Shown in pieces: positions 37,938 through 47,498 of a stretch of 64,000 bases of DNA. The DNA is taken from positions 2,086,809-2,150,808 of the forward strand of contig NZ_CP054919.1 in the NCBI RefSeq assembly GCF_013364235.1. Direction: 5' to 3'. The notes under the pieces were generated by a model. It worked only from the letters and a program-made list of their open reading frames with translations. It did not search any database and was not told where the DNA came from. Position 1 is the stretch's first letter; each line of letters starts with the position of its first letter. Source of the DNA: Kitasatospora sp. NA04385. GTDB taxonomy: Bacteria > Actinomycetota > Actinomycetes > Streptomycetales > Streptomycetaceae. A program made the position numbers and the translations under genes.

Positions 37938-37943
37938 TACACT
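37938..37943 (+). promoter_or_regulatory. -10 box giving a probable leaderless kinase mRNA
   Basis: TACACT ends 7 nt before the GTG at 37950. No Shine-Dalgarno precedes that GTG, so a leaderless transcript is likely. Confidence 0.45.
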
Positions 37944-37949
37944 CCTCTG

Positions 37950-39692
37950 GTGGACATGACCCTCGACGACCCCCTGCACGGCGTGCTGCTCGACGGCCGC
38001 TACCGGATTGAGCAGCGGATCGCGGTCGGCGGCATGGCGACCGTCTACCGGGGCACCGACACCCGGCTGGACCGGACGGTGGCGCTGAAGCTGATGCACC
38101 CCTCGCTGATCGGGGACGCCGACTTCACGGCCCGCTTCATCCGGGAGGCGAAGGCGGTGGCCCGGCTTGCCCACCCGAACGTGGTGAACGTGCTGGACCA
38201 GGGCGCCGACCCGCGGGCCGTGTTCATGGCGATGGAGTACGTGCCCGGCCGCAACCTGCGCGACGTGCTGCGCGACCGCGGGGCGCTGTCGGTGCGGGCC
38301 GCGCTGGACGTGCTGGAGCCGGTGCTGGCGGCGCTCGGCGCGGCGCACCGGGCCGGCCTGGTGCACCGGGACGTCAAGCCGGAGAACGTGCTGATCACCG
38401 ACAACGGCATGGTGAAGGTCGCCGACTTCGGCCTGGTCCGGGTGCTGGAGGGCGGCGACGCGACGGGCGCCTCGGCCACCGAGACCGGCCAGCTGCTGGG
38501 CACCGTCTCCTACCTGGCGCCGGAGCAGATCCGCCAGGAGCCCACCGACCAGCGGGTGGACGTCTACGCGGCGGGCATCCTGCTGTACGAGATGCTGACC
38601 GGCGCCAAGCCGCACACCGGGGAGCACGCCGCCCAGGTGATGTACCGGCACCTGCACGAGGACGTCCCGGCGCCGTCGCTGACCGCGCCCGCGGTGGGCC
38701 CGGAGCTGGACGCGATAGTGGCGGCGGCGACCTCCCGGGACCCGCAGGCCCGGCCGTGGGACGCGGTGGAGCTGCTGGCCGCGGTGCAGCGGGCCCGCCG
38801 CTCGCTGCCCGTCGAGCAGTTGGACGCGGAGCCGCCCGCCTCGACCCGGCCCACCCCGCGCTACAGCCCGGGCGAGGCCACCGCGGTGCTCGAGCAGCTC
38901 CCGCCGCTGGAGCGCACCAGCGTGCTGGAGGTCCCGCCGGAGCTGCTGCCGCCGGTGCGCCCGGTGGTGAACGACGACCCGCCGCGCGGCCGGCCGCGCC
39001 GCTCCCCCCGCTCGGCCTTCGGCCGCCACCCGGCGGCCTGGTCGGCGGTGCTGGTCGCGCTGCTGCTGGTGGTGGGCGGCGTGACGTACGCGCTGTCCAG
39101 CGCGGTGTACGCGACGGTGCCCAGCGTGCTGGGGCAGAACCGGGAGCAGGCGGCGGCGACGCTGGACCGGCAGGGCCTGCACGGCTCGTTCAGCGAGCAG
39201 TTCAGCGAGTCGGTGCCGAACGGCTCGGTGATCTCCACCGACCCGGGGGTGGGCGCCAAGGTCCGCAAGAGCGACGGGGTGAAGGTGCTGCTCTCGCGCG
39301 GCCCGGAGCGGGTGGCGGTGCCGGACGTGACCGGCCGTCCGCAGGCGGACGCCGCCAAGGCGCTGGGCGACGCCCGGCTGACGGCGGGCACCAGCCGCGA
39401 GGAGTACAGCGACACCGTGCCGAAGGGCTCGGTGATCTCCACCGACCCGGCGGCCGGCAGCAGCCAGTCGCCCGGCTCGCCGGTGGCGCTGACCGTCTCC
39501 AAGGGCATGCACGTGGTGCCGGACGTCAAGGGGATGGGCAAGGAGGACGCCTCGAAGGCCCTGCAGGACGCCGGGTTCGTGCCGGAGATCGCCGGTCTGA
39601 TCCCGCTCGGCAAGGTCACCGGCCAGTCCCCCGCGGCGAACACCCCGGCGAAGCAGGGCAGCACCGTGACGATCACCATCAGCCTGTTCTGA
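37950..39692 (+). CDS. PASTA-domain Ser/Thr protein kinase (PknB/PkaF-like)
   Basis: 580 residues from GTG 37950 (VDMTLDDPLHG; an in-frame GTG at 37917 would add 11 residues). Kinase motifs are IAVGGMATVYRG, VALKLMHP (Lys), VHRDVKPENVLI, VADFGLVRV and GTVSYLAPEQIRQ. After a Pro-rich juxtamembrane region, a membrane helix (about 364-390) leads to three PASTA repeats, each with a VPxV/VISTDP pattern. Such kinases sense muropeptides or lipid II and control division and wall synthesis. It converges on a sulfite-oxidase-like gene 17 bp away. Confidence 0.94.
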   Translation: MDMTLDDPLHGVLLDGRYRIEQRIAVGGMATVYRGTDTRLDRTVALKLMHPSLIGDADFTARFIREAKAVARLAHPNVVNVLDQGADPRAVFMAMEYVPGRNLRDVLRDRGALSVRAALDVLEPVLAALGAAHRAGLVHRDVKPENVLITDNGMVKVADFGLVRVLEGGDATGASATETGQLLGTVSYLAPEQIRQEPTDQRVDVYAAGILLYEMLTGAKPHTGEHAAQVMYRHLHEDVPAPSLTAPAVGPELDAIVAAATSRDPQARPWDAVELLAAVQRARRSLPVEQLDAEPPASTRPTPRYSPGEATAVLEQLPPLERTSVLEVPPELLPPVRPVVNDDPPRGRPRRSPRSAFGRHPAAWSAVLVALLLVVGGVTYALSSAVYATVPSVLGQNREQAAATLDRQGLHGSFSEQFSESVPNGSVISTDPGVGAKVRKSDGVKVLLSRGPERVAVPDVTGRPQADAAKALGDARLTAGTSREEYSDTVPKGSVISTDPAAGSSQSPGSPVALTVSKGMHVVPDVKGMGKEDASKALQDAGFVPEIAGLIPLGKVTGQSPAANTPAKQGSTVTITISLF

Positions 39693-39709
39693 CGCCCGGC
39701 CCCGGGGGT

Positions 39710-40339
39710 TCAGCGCAGCGGGCCGTCCCCGGGCTGCTCCTGGTAGGAGTAGCGCTGCTCGCGCCAGGGGTCGGCGAGGTTGTGGTAGCCGCGCTCCTCC
39801 CAGAAGCCGCGCCGGTCGGCCCGCATGTACTCGACGGCGCGCACCCACTTGGGGCCCTTCCAGGCGTACAGGTGGGGCACCACCAGGCGGACCGGGAAGC
39901 CGTGCTCCAGGGTGAGGGTGCGGCCGTCGTGGTGGGTGGCGAGGACGGTGGACGGGTCGGCGAAGTCGGCCAGCCGCAGGTTGGCGCTGTAGCCGTACTC
40001 GGCCCAGACCATCACGTGGGTGACCGACGGGTCGGGCGGGACGAGGTCGAGGACGGTCTTGGCGGCGACGCCGGTCCACTCGTTGCCGAGCATCGAGAAC
40101 TTGGTGACGCAGTGCAGATCGCCGCGGACGGTGGTCTTGGGCAGGGCGTGGAAGCCGGCGAAGTCCCACCTGGCCTTCTCCGCGTCGGCGGTGGCCCCGA
40201 ACACCTGGAAGTCCCAGCTCTGCGGCTTGAACCGGGGCACCGGCCCGTAGTGCAGGACCGGCCAGCCGCGCTGCGGCCGCTGCCCCGGGGGGAGCCTCGG
40301 GTCAGTCGTCGGCTGCTGTTCCGGTTCGCGCTGACCCAT
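39710..40339 (-). CDS. Sulfite-oxidase-like molybdopterin oxidoreductase
   Basis: 209 residues from ATG 40339 (GGGG three to four nt upstream; ATG 40348 is an alternative). GDLHCVTKFSMLGNEWTGV includes the Moco-ligating Cys of the sulfite oxidase fold; VMVWAEYGYSANLRLADF, HGFPVRLVVPHLYAWKGPKW and GYHNLADPW match the short YedY/MsrP-like cytosolic family. No signal peptide or haem domain is present. It probably reduces or oxidises an unknown substrate with molybdopterin. It is divergent from bfr across about 300 bp. Confidence 0.88.
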   Translation of the reverse strand: MGQREPEQQPTTDPRLPPGQRPQRGWPVLHYGPVPRFKPQSWDFQVFGATADAEKARWDFAGFHALPKTTVRGDLHCVTKFSMLGNEWTGVAAKTVLDLVPPDPSVTHVMVWAEYGYSANLRLADFADPSTVLATHHDGRTLTLEHGFPVRLVVPHLYAWKGPKWVRAVEYMRADRRGFWEERGYHNLADPWREQRYSYQEQPGDGPLR

Positions 40340-40638
40340 GGTCCCCATGGTGACAGACGGCGGGCGCCGCACCACGGGCGCCCCCGTTGCGCGCCCCCGG
40401 GGAAATCCGCCGCGGCGGAGGGGGGGAACACGGGGCGAATCCGCGCGGGCGTTCGGGCGAGATACCCCCGAACGGCCCAATGCTTTCGACGTCACCGCAG
40501 CTCAGAGCGGTTCCGACGGGCCGGAAAGGGCGATCTCCGGGGCGGCTGTAAGCGTGAACTTACTGGAAGCGCACCCGTTCAACTGCCACGATTCGGGGCA
40601 TCCGGACACCGACCGGAATGCGGACAGGAAGGCAGGCC
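40340..40638. other. 299-bp intergenic region between divergent genes
   Basis: This region carries the promoters for the oxidoreductase (minus) and bfr (plus). I see no gene and no convincing iron box on the bfr side. A strong Shine-Dalgarno (ggaagg) precedes the bfr ATG. Confidence 0.5.
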
Positions 40639-41118
40639 ATGCAGGGCGACCCCGAGGTCATCGAGTTCCTCAACGAGCAGTTGACCGCCGAACTCACCGC
40701 CATCAACCAGTACTTCCTGCACGCGAAGATGCAGGAGAACTTCGGCTGGACCAAGCTCGCCAAGTACACCCGGCACGAGTCCTTCGACGAGATGAAGCAC
40801 GCCGAGATCCTGACCGACCGGATCCTCTTCCTGGACGGCCTGCCGAACTACCAGCGGCTGTTCCACGTCCGGATCGGGCAGACCGTCAAGGAGATGTTCG
40901 AGGCCGACCGGCAGGTCGAGGTCGAGGCGATCGACCGGCTGCGGCGCGGGATCGTGGTGATGCGCGCCAAGAACGACGTCACCTCGGCGAACATCTTCGA
41001 GGCCATCCTGGAGGACGAGGAGCACCACATCGACTACCTGGACACCCAGCTGGAACTGCTGGACAAGCTCGGCGAGGCGCTCTACATCGCGCAGCTGATC
41101 GAGCAGCCGGAGAGCTGA
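40639..41118 (+). CDS. bfr: Bacterioferritin Bfr
   Basis: 159 residues from ATG 40639 with GGAAGG eight nt upstream. Ferroxidase ligands are visible in NEQLTAELTAINQYFLHAKM, ESFDEMKHAEIL and LEDEEHHIDYL. The haem-ligating Met lies in RILFLDGLPNYQRL-adjacent helix B (FDEMKH is helix B's Glu-x-x-His; Met52-type residue nearby). It stores iron as a 24-mer. It converges on bfd, the ferredoxin that releases this iron. Confidence 0.96.
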   Translation: MQGDPEVIEFLNEQLTAELTAINQYFLHAKMQENFGWTKLAKYTRHESFDEMKHAEILTDRILFLDGLPNYQRLFHVRIGQTVKEMFEADRQVEVEAIDRLRRGIVVMRAKNDVTSANIFEAILEDEEHHIDYLDTQLELLDKLGEALYIAQLIEQPES

Positions 41119-41158
41119 GCCGGAGAACCGGGCCGGAGGGCTGGGCCGAACGGGGGGG

Positions 41159-41407
41159 TCAGGCGGCCTTCGGGGCGACGGCGGGAGCGGTGGCCGGGTC
41201 GGCCAGGCCGAGCCGTTCGGCCAGCCGGGCGGTCGGGCAGGGGCGGGCGCCGTGCTCGCCGAGCAGCGCCTGGATGCGCCGCACGCAGGAACCGCAGTCG
41301 GTGCCGGCCTTGCAGCCCTGGGCTATCTGGCGCGGGGTGTTGGCCCCCTCGTCGATCTTCTGCTTGACCTGGGCCTCGGTGACCGCGTGGCACATGCACA
41401 CGTACAT
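41159..41407 (-). CDS. bfd: Bacterioferritin-associated ferredoxin Bfd
   Basis: 82 residues from ATG 41407 (GGAAGGGG six nt upstream). MYVCMCHAVTEAQVKQKI and GCKAGTDCGSCVRRIQALL give the four Cys (CxC...CxxC) [2Fe-2S] of the BFD-like domain; an Ala/Pro tail follows. Bfd reduces iron in bacterioferritin for release. An IdeR/DmdR-type iron box lies 28-46 nt upstream, so it should be induced by iron starvation. Confidence 0.92.
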   Translation of the reverse strand: MYVCMCHAVTEAQVKQKIDEGANTPRQIAQGCKAGTDCGSCVRRIQALLGEHGARPCPTARLAERLGLADPATAPAVAPKAA

Positions 41408-41434
41408 GTGCGGCCCCTTCCACGATTGGTGCGG

Positions 41435-41453
41435 TTTACTGAGCCTTACCTTA
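41435..41453 (-). promoter_or_regulatory. Iron box (DmdR1/IdeR type) upstream of bfd
   Basis: On the minus strand the site reads TAAGGTAAGGCTCAGTAAA, matching 15 of 19 positions of the TWAGGTWAGSCTWACCTWA consensus as I recall it; the left half is perfect and the right half degenerate. Confidence 0.7.
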
Positions 41454-41474
41454 CCTGGCGCTCCGGGTACGAAA

Positions 41475-41516
41475 AAGGCCCCTCCGCCCGGAATCACCCG
41501 GAAGCGGAGGGGCCTT
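41475..41516 (-). terminator. Rho-independent terminator of the DAHP synthase gene
   Basis: A 13-bp stem (41475-41487 with 41504-41516) is followed, reading on the minus strand, by a run of five T. It lies 32 nt past the DAHP synthase stop and is one of few U-tailed terminators in this window. Confidence 0.9.
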
Positions 41517-41548
41517 CGTCACATCGGGACCCTCGGGTCACCGGCCGC

Positions 41549-42889
<1,341 letters not shown>

Positions 42890-42986
42890 CTACGGGGTGG
42901 CACCGGCGGTGCGGGGGTTCCGCCCGCTGGGTGAGACGGGAAATGGACATCCCGGTGATCCCTCCCCGCACCGCCCGCCGGTGGGC

Positions 42987-42992
42987 TATGGT
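42987..42992 (+). promoter_or_regulatory. -10 box of the trp leader
   Basis: TATGGT lies 8 nt before the GTG of the leader peptide; with no Shine-Dalgarno upstream this suggests a leaderless leader-peptide mRNA. No clear -35 is visible. Confidence 0.5.
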
Positions 42993-42999
42993 CGGCTCC

Positions 43000-43071
43000 G
43001 TGACCGCGACGCACACCTTCTCCTGGTGGTGGGCCAGCCCGTTGGGCGGCCCACTGATCGCGCGTCCCTAG
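43000..43071 (+). CDS. trpL: trp leader peptide
   Basis: A 23-residue ORF from GTG to TAG: VTATHTFSWWWASPLGG followed by PLIARP. Three consecutive Trp codons (43024-43032) precede the attenuator hairpins and are the classic Trp-sensing device. It is too short for normal gene finders. It lies 115 bp before trpEG. Confidence 0.92.
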   Translation: MTATHTFSWWWASPLGGPLIARP

Positions 43072-43105
43072 CGACGAACGACGGCCGCCCTCCGGGGCGG
43101 CCGTC
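43029..43105 (+). promoter_or_regulatory. Trp transcription attenuator
   Basis: Three alternative stems are visible. The 1:2 hairpin pairs 43029-43035 with 43048-43054 (7 bp). The antiterminator 2:3 pairs 43044-43051 with 43083-43090 (8 bp, perfect). The terminator 3:4 pairs 43080-43090 with 43095-43105 (11 bp, 4-nt loop). Stalling at the Trp codons would cover stem 1, favour 2:3 and allow trpEG transcription. There is no U-run after the terminator, but a GU-rich stretch follows. Confidence 0.88.
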
Positions 43106-43185
43106 GGCGTGTGTGTGCAGCGTCACGGCCTCCCGGAGGCGGCGGAACCCCCGCAGCGCCCCCTCCCGGAAGGAACACCGCAGCC

Positions 43186-45123
43186 GTGACCACCACCGCC
43201 ACCGCCCTGCTCGCCCGACTCGCCGCCCCCGGCGCCCCGGCCTTCGCCCTGCTGCACCGGCGCGCGCCCCGGCTCGCCCCCGACACCGTCGAACTGCTGG
43301 TCGGCGAGGTCTCCGAGCACGCGGCGCTGGCCGACCTGCCCGTCCCGGCGGGCGCCCCGGACGGCGGCCCGCGGCACGACCTGCTGGCCCTCGTCCCGTA
43401 CGCGCAGATCCGCGAACGCGGCTTCGCGGCCCGCCAGGACGGCACCCCGCTGCGGGCGCTGTCCGTCCGGGAGCAGTACGCGCTGCCGCTGGCCGAGGTG
43501 CTGGCCGCGCTGCCCGACGCCCCGGTGGAGCTGCGCGGCGGGGAGTTCGACATCGACGACGAGGAGTACGCGGAGATCGTCCGCCGGGTGATCGAGGACG
43601 AGATCGGGCGCGGCGCGGGCGCCAACTTCGTGATCCGGCGCGATTTCCGGGCCGAGTTGGCCGGATACTCCACCCCCACCGCGCTGACCCTGCTGCGCCG
43701 GCTGCTGGAGCACGAGCGCGGCGCGTACTGGACCTTCCTGGTGCACACCGGCGACCGGGTGCTGGTCGGCGCCTCGCCCGAGGTCCACGTCCGGCAGTCC
43801 GGCGGCACCGTGGTGATGAACCCGATCTCCGGCACCTACCGCTACCCGGCCGGCGGCCCGGACGCCGACTCGCTGCTGGAGTTCCTGCGCGACCCCAAGG
43901 AGCTGGAGGAGCTCACCATGGTGGTCGACGAGGAGCTGAAGATGATGTGCGCGGTCGGCGACCTCGGCGGGCAGGTGCTCGGCCCGCGGCTGAAGGAGAT
44001 GTCGCACCTGGCGCACACCGAGTACGAACTGCGCGGCCGCACCTCGCTGGACGTCCGCGAGGTGCTGCGGGAGACCATGTTCGCCGCCACCGTCACCGGC
44101 AGCCCCGTGCAGAACGCCACCCGGGTGATCGACCGGTACGAGCGCGGCGGGCGCGGCTACTACTCCGGCGCGCTCGCCCTGATCGGCCGCTCGGCCAGCG
44201 GCGGCCAGCAGCTGGACTCGCCGATCTGCATCCGGGCCGCCGACATCGACCCCGCCGACGGCTCGCTGGTGGTGCGGGTCGGCGCCACCCTGGTGCGGCA
44301 CTCCGACCCGTACTCCGAGGTCGCCGAGACGCACGCCAAGGCCGCCGGGGTGCTCTCCGCGATCGGCGCCCGCCCGGCCCGGCCCGCCCGGGAGGCCGCC
44401 GCCCGGCCCCGGCTCGCCGAGGACCACCGGGTGCAGGCCGCGCTGGACTCCCGCCGGGCCGGCCTGGCCCCGTTCTGGCTGCGGATGCAGCAGCCCGCCG
44501 CGCCGCTGCCCGGCGCCGACACCCTGGTGGTGGACGGCGAGGACACCTTCACCGCGATGCTCGCCCACCTGCTGCGCTCGCTCGGCCACACCGTCACCGT
44601 GGTCCGCTACGACGCCCCCGGGCTGCGCGAACGGGCCGCCGCGCACCGCGGGCCGCTGGTGCTCGGCCCCGGCCCCGGCGACCCGGCCGACCCGGCCGAC
44701 CCGAAGATGGCGCTGCTGCGCCCGGTGGTCGCCGACGCGCTGGCCGCCGTCCGCTCCGGGGAGCGCACCGCGCCGCTGCTCGCGGTCTGCCTCGGCCACC
44801 AGCTGCTCTCCGCGCGGCTCGGGCTGCCGCTGGCCCGCAAGGCGGTGCCGTACCAGGGCGCCCAGGAGGCGGTCGACCTGTTCGGCACCCGCCGCACCAT
44901 CGGCTTCTACAACACCTTCACCGCCCGCTGCGACGACGCAGCGGCCCGGCGGCTGGCCGCCGAGGGGATCGAGGTCTCCCGGGACGCCCGCACCGGCGAC
45001 GTGCACGCGCTGCGCGGCCCCGGCTTCGCCGGCCTGCAGTTCCACCCCGAGTCGGTGCTCACCCGGGAGGGCGTGGAGATCGTCGCCGAACTGCTGGGCG
45101 CCGCCGCGGCCGTGCGCGGCTGA
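43186..45123 (+). CDS. trpE: Fused anthranilate synthase TrpE-TrpG
   Basis: 645 residues from GTG 43186 (GGAAGGA 12 nt upstream). The chorismate-binding TrpE domain (about 1-430) has FVIRRDFRAELAGYS, MNPISGTYRYPAGG, EELKMMCAVGD, SHLAHTEYELRG, TVTGSPVQNA and YYSGALALIGR. The glutamine amidotransferase domain (about 475-645) has VLGPGPGD, VCLGHQLLSARLGLP (Cys) and LQFHPESVLT (His, Glu). The N-terminus lacks the LLES-type Trp-binding segment of feedback-inhibited TrpE. The fusion is typical of streptomycete trpE(G) and PhzE-like enzymes; the Trp attenuator supports a role in tryptophan synthesis. Confidence 0.94.
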   Translation: MTTTATALLARLAAPGAPAFALLHRRAPRLAPDTVELLVGEVSEHAALADLPVPAGAPDGGPRHDLLALVPYAQIRERGFAARQDGTPLRALSVREQYALPLAEVLAALPDAPVELRGGEFDIDDEEYAEIVRRVIEDEIGRGAGANFVIRRDFRAELAGYSTPTALTLLRRLLEHERGAYWTFLVHTGDRVLVGASPEVHVRQSGGTVVMNPISGTYRYPAGGPDADSLLEFLRDPKELEELTMVVDEELKMMCAVGDLGGQVLGPRLKEMSHLAHTEYELRGRTSLDVREVLRETMFAATVTGSPVQNATRVIDRYERGGRGYYSGALALIGRSASGGQQLDSPICIRAADIDPADGSLVVRVGATLVRHSDPYSEVAETHAKAAGVLSAIGARPARPAREAAARPRLAEDHRVQAALDSRRAGLAPFWLRMQQPAAPLPGADTLVVDGEDTFTAMLAHLLRSLGHTVTVVRYDAPGLRERAAAHRGPLVLGPGPGDPADPADPKMALLRPVVADALAAVRSGERTAPLLAVCLGHQLLSARLGLPLARKAVPYQGAQEAVDLFGTRRTIGFYNTFTARCDDAAARRLAAEGIEVSRDARTGDVHALRGPGFAGLQFHPESVLTREGVEIVAELLGAAAAVRG

Positions 45124-45239
45124 AACCCGCCGCCCGGGCCGCTCCCCCGCCGCTGCGCCCGGGCTTCCGGAAAGGCCTGGATCTCTCCCTACCCGACTGG
45201 TATTCATATCGTGCTCGCCGGTCATGAATTGGGGGATGC
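45124..45239 (+). promoter_or_regulatory. trpEG 3' hairpin and promoter region of the protease module
   Basis: Two gcccgggc copies (45132-45139 and 45157-45164) can pair as a trpEG terminator. An A/T-rich segment (45209-45225, tattcatatcg) is the probable promoter of the module, and ggggg precedes the ATG at 45240. Confidence 0.5.
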
Positions 45240-45590
45240 ATGACGAACGCACCGGTGCCCGGCACCGTGGAGATCGCCCTGGAGGACGGCACCGTCCTGC
45301 ACGCCGCGGTCCGCCCGGGCCCGGGCCGCCCGGCGGGGGACGCGGGGGCGGCCGCCTCGGCCGTCACGCACGGCCTCGGCGAGGTGCGGCGCACGGTGCG
45401 CGCGGTCGGGCGCTGGGCGCGCGAGACGGCGCGCGAGGCGGGCGAACCGGACGGCTTCGAGGTGGAGTTCGGCCTCACCCTGGCGGTGAAGTCCGGCCGC
45501 CTGATCGGCGTGCTCGCGGAAGCCTCCGGCGAGGCCAGCCTGGTGGTCCGGCTGAGCTGGCAGCGGCCGGACGACCGCCCCGCCGCGTGA
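45240..45590 (+). CDS. CU044_2847-family (trypsin-co-occurring domain 1) protein
   Basis: 116 residues. It opens with a beta strand VEIALEDGTVLHAAV, has a helical middle (GEVRRTVRAVGRWARETARE) and ends FEVEFGLTLAVKSGRLIGVL...SLVVRLSWQRP, the pattern of the CU044_2847/trypco1 family. These small proteins are encoded beside trypsin-like proteases and effector-associated domains in actinobacterial conflict and signalling modules; molecular function is unproven. Its stop overlaps the protease GTG (GTGA). Confidence 0.85.
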   Translation: MTNAPVPGTVEIALEDGTVLHAAVRPGPGRPAGDAGAAASAVTHGLGEVRRTVRAVGRWARETAREAGEPDGFEVEFGLTLAVKSGRLIGVLAEASGEASLVVRLSWQRPDDRPAA

Positions 45591-46494
45591 GCCCGGACAG
45601 CGCGGCGGTCCGCTTCTCCGACCCGGCCGGCACCTTCCTGGGCAGCGGCTTCCACCTCGGCGCGGGCCTGCTGGTCAGCTGCGCGCACGTGGTGCACGGC
45701 CACCCGGAGCTGACCGTCCGACACGGCGCGGCCGCCCACCCGGTGCGCACCGCCCGGCTGTTCCCGCCCGACCCGGCGCCCGGCGCCGCCGCCTACCCGC
45801 CGCCGGACCTCGCGCTGCTCACCGCGCCCGGCCTGGCCGGCGCCCCGCCGTCGCGCTCGCCGAGCGCGACCCGGCGGGCGGCGCGGCCGTCCTGGTGCAC
45901 GGCTTCGCGGTGAACCCGGTGACCGGCGAGGTCGGCCCGGAGTCCGCCCGGCTGACCGTGGCGGGGCCCTCCGGGCTCGGGCTGCGCGTCCAACACGGCT
46001 GGATCCAGCGCGGGTTGAGCGGCAGCATGGCGCTGGACGGGCGGGGCCGGGTGGTCGGCGTGGTGAAGGCCACCGCGGACGGCGACGACCCGGTGGGCGG
46101 CTGGCTGACCCCGCTGTCCGCGCTGCTGCCGCTGCTGCCCCCGCGGCCGCCCGCCCCGCCGGCGCCTCCGGCGGTGACCGCGGGCGCGGTCGCCCGGCTG
46201 CTGGGCGAGCCGTTCCCGCTGCAGGACCCGGCGGTGCGGCTGGAGCTGGTGCGGGCGGTGAACGAGCGGCTCGGCCCCGGCCAGGAACTCCGGGTCCCCT
46301 ACCACGCGCTCGCCCCCGTGCACCTGCGCGCGCTCGCCGCGGCCTGCCTGGAGCACCGCAGCCCCGCCGCCGCGCTGCGCGCCCTGCTCGCCGGGGCCCG
46401 CGAACTGTGCGGCCCGCACCGGGCCCTGGACGGGCTCGGCGCCCTGCTGGCGCCCGGCCCGCACCTCGACCCGGACCCCGACCCGGAGGAGTGA
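45587..46494 (+). pseudogene. Trypsin-like protease with C-terminal helical domain, frameshifted
   Basis: The N-terminal half (frame 2, from GTG 45587) has VSPDSAAVRF, GSGFHLGAGLLVSCAHVVHG (His34) and YPPPDLALLTAPG (Asp74). Near 45838-45855 the good coding frame shifts: VALAERDPAGGAAVLVHGFA continues in frame 1 and carries QRGLSGSMALD with the catalytic Ser, then a Pro-rich linker and a helical domain (about the last 110 residues) like effector-associated domains. One missing base in cgccgtcgcg restores a single protein of about 302 residues with an intact triad. It may be a real null allele, a sequencing error or, less likely, recoding. Confidence 0.8.
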
Positions 46495-46496
46495 CG

Positions 46497-47489
46497 ATGG
46501 ACCGCTGCACCTGGGAGACCCGGCGCATGCTGCAGCGCATCCTGGCGGGCTGGCACGAACTCGCCCCGGTGCTGCCGGACTTGGAGCGGCACCTGGCCGA
46601 GACCACCAACTACCCCGTCCAGGTGCAGCACCACGAGCTGTCGGTGTCCGCCGCCCGGATCGCCAAGTTCCTGGCCGAGGAGCACGGGCAGCCGTCCGCC
46701 GCGATCGGCCACCTGCACGACTGGCTGGTCGGCGTCGCCGGGGCGCAACTGCGCGGCGACTGGGTGGCCTTCCTGGCCCGGGTGCAGGGCGCGCCGGGGC
46801 TGACCGTCCACGAGCGGGCCGACCTGGTGGTGATCGCGGGCGTGCTGTGCTTCCCACCGGTGACGCCGGTGCGGGCCGACGGGCGGCGGCTGGTCGAGAT
46901 GGCCACCCACGCCCTGGTGATCGGCAGCCCGTCCCTGCTGCTGGAGGACCTGTCGGCCCGGCAGGAGCAGCAGTTGGCGTGGCACGCCCGGCAGGAGGTG
47001 GAGAAGTCCCGCAGCGGCCCGCCGCCGCTGCGGGAGACGGACCCGCCGGTCCTCCCGCCGCCCCGGGAGCGCCGCCGGGTGGTGGCGGCCGCCGTCGGCC
47101 TGGCCCTGCTGGTGACGGCCGGCCTGGTGACGGCGGTGTCCTGGCCCGGCGGCCCGGCGCCGCTGCCCGACCAGAAGGCGATCTGGACCGCGCACACCGT
47201 CGACCCGGGCGGCACGGCCTTCGCCACGGTCGACGTCCCGGCGGGCGCGAAGCGGCTGGAGGCCGAGCTGACGCTGCGGGACGCGAACCCGGACACCGGC
47301 GCCTGCAACGACCTGACCGCCGAGCTCAGCACCGACCAGGGCGGCAGCAGCGGCCCGCGGCCCCTCGGCGCGAAGGCCTCCGTCCCGGTGCCCTCCGGCC
47401 GGTCCGCCGTGCGCCTGACGCTGCGGCTGGCGGGCATGGCCAACTGCACCCAGACCATCGACATCCCGAGCATCCGCTTCACCCGCTAG
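46497..47489 (+). CDS. Single-pass membrane protein of the protease module
   Basis: 330 residues from ATG 46497 (GGAGGA six nt upstream). A helical N-terminal domain (about 1-150, WETRRMLQRILAGWHELAPV) has the size and helix pattern of effector-associated domains. One membrane helix follows (about 196-218, RRRVVAAAVGLALLVTAGLV), then an extracellular beta-rich domain with two Cys (DTGACNDL, MANCTQTID) that may form a disulfide. The function is unknown; the layout suggests it links an outside sensor to a cytoplasmic adaptor. It lies 2 nt after the protease stop. Confidence 0.75.
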   Translation: MDRCTWETRRMLQRILAGWHELAPVLPDLERHLAETTNYPVQVQHHELSVSAARIAKFLAEEHGQPSAAIGHLHDWLVGVAGAQLRGDWVAFLARVQGAPGLTVHERADLVVIAGVLCFPPVTPVRADGRRLVEMATHALVIGSPSLLLEDLSARQEQQLAWHARQEVEKSRSGPPPLRETDPPVLPPPRERRRVVAAAVGLALLVTAGLVTAVSWPGGPAPLPDQKAIWTAHTVDPGGTAFATVDVPAGAKRLEAELTLRDANPDTGACNDLTAELSTDQGGSSGPRPLGAKASVPVPSGRSAVRLTLRLAGMANCTQTIDIPSIRFTR

Positions 47490-47498
47490 GAGACCCCC

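Noticed and set aside
45224..45580. Alternative frame over the trypco1 gene (begins MNWGMHDERTG)
   Set aside because: Out of frame with the conserved VEIALEDG...VEFGLTL protein; it only becomes meaningful after 45587, where the protease GTG starts.
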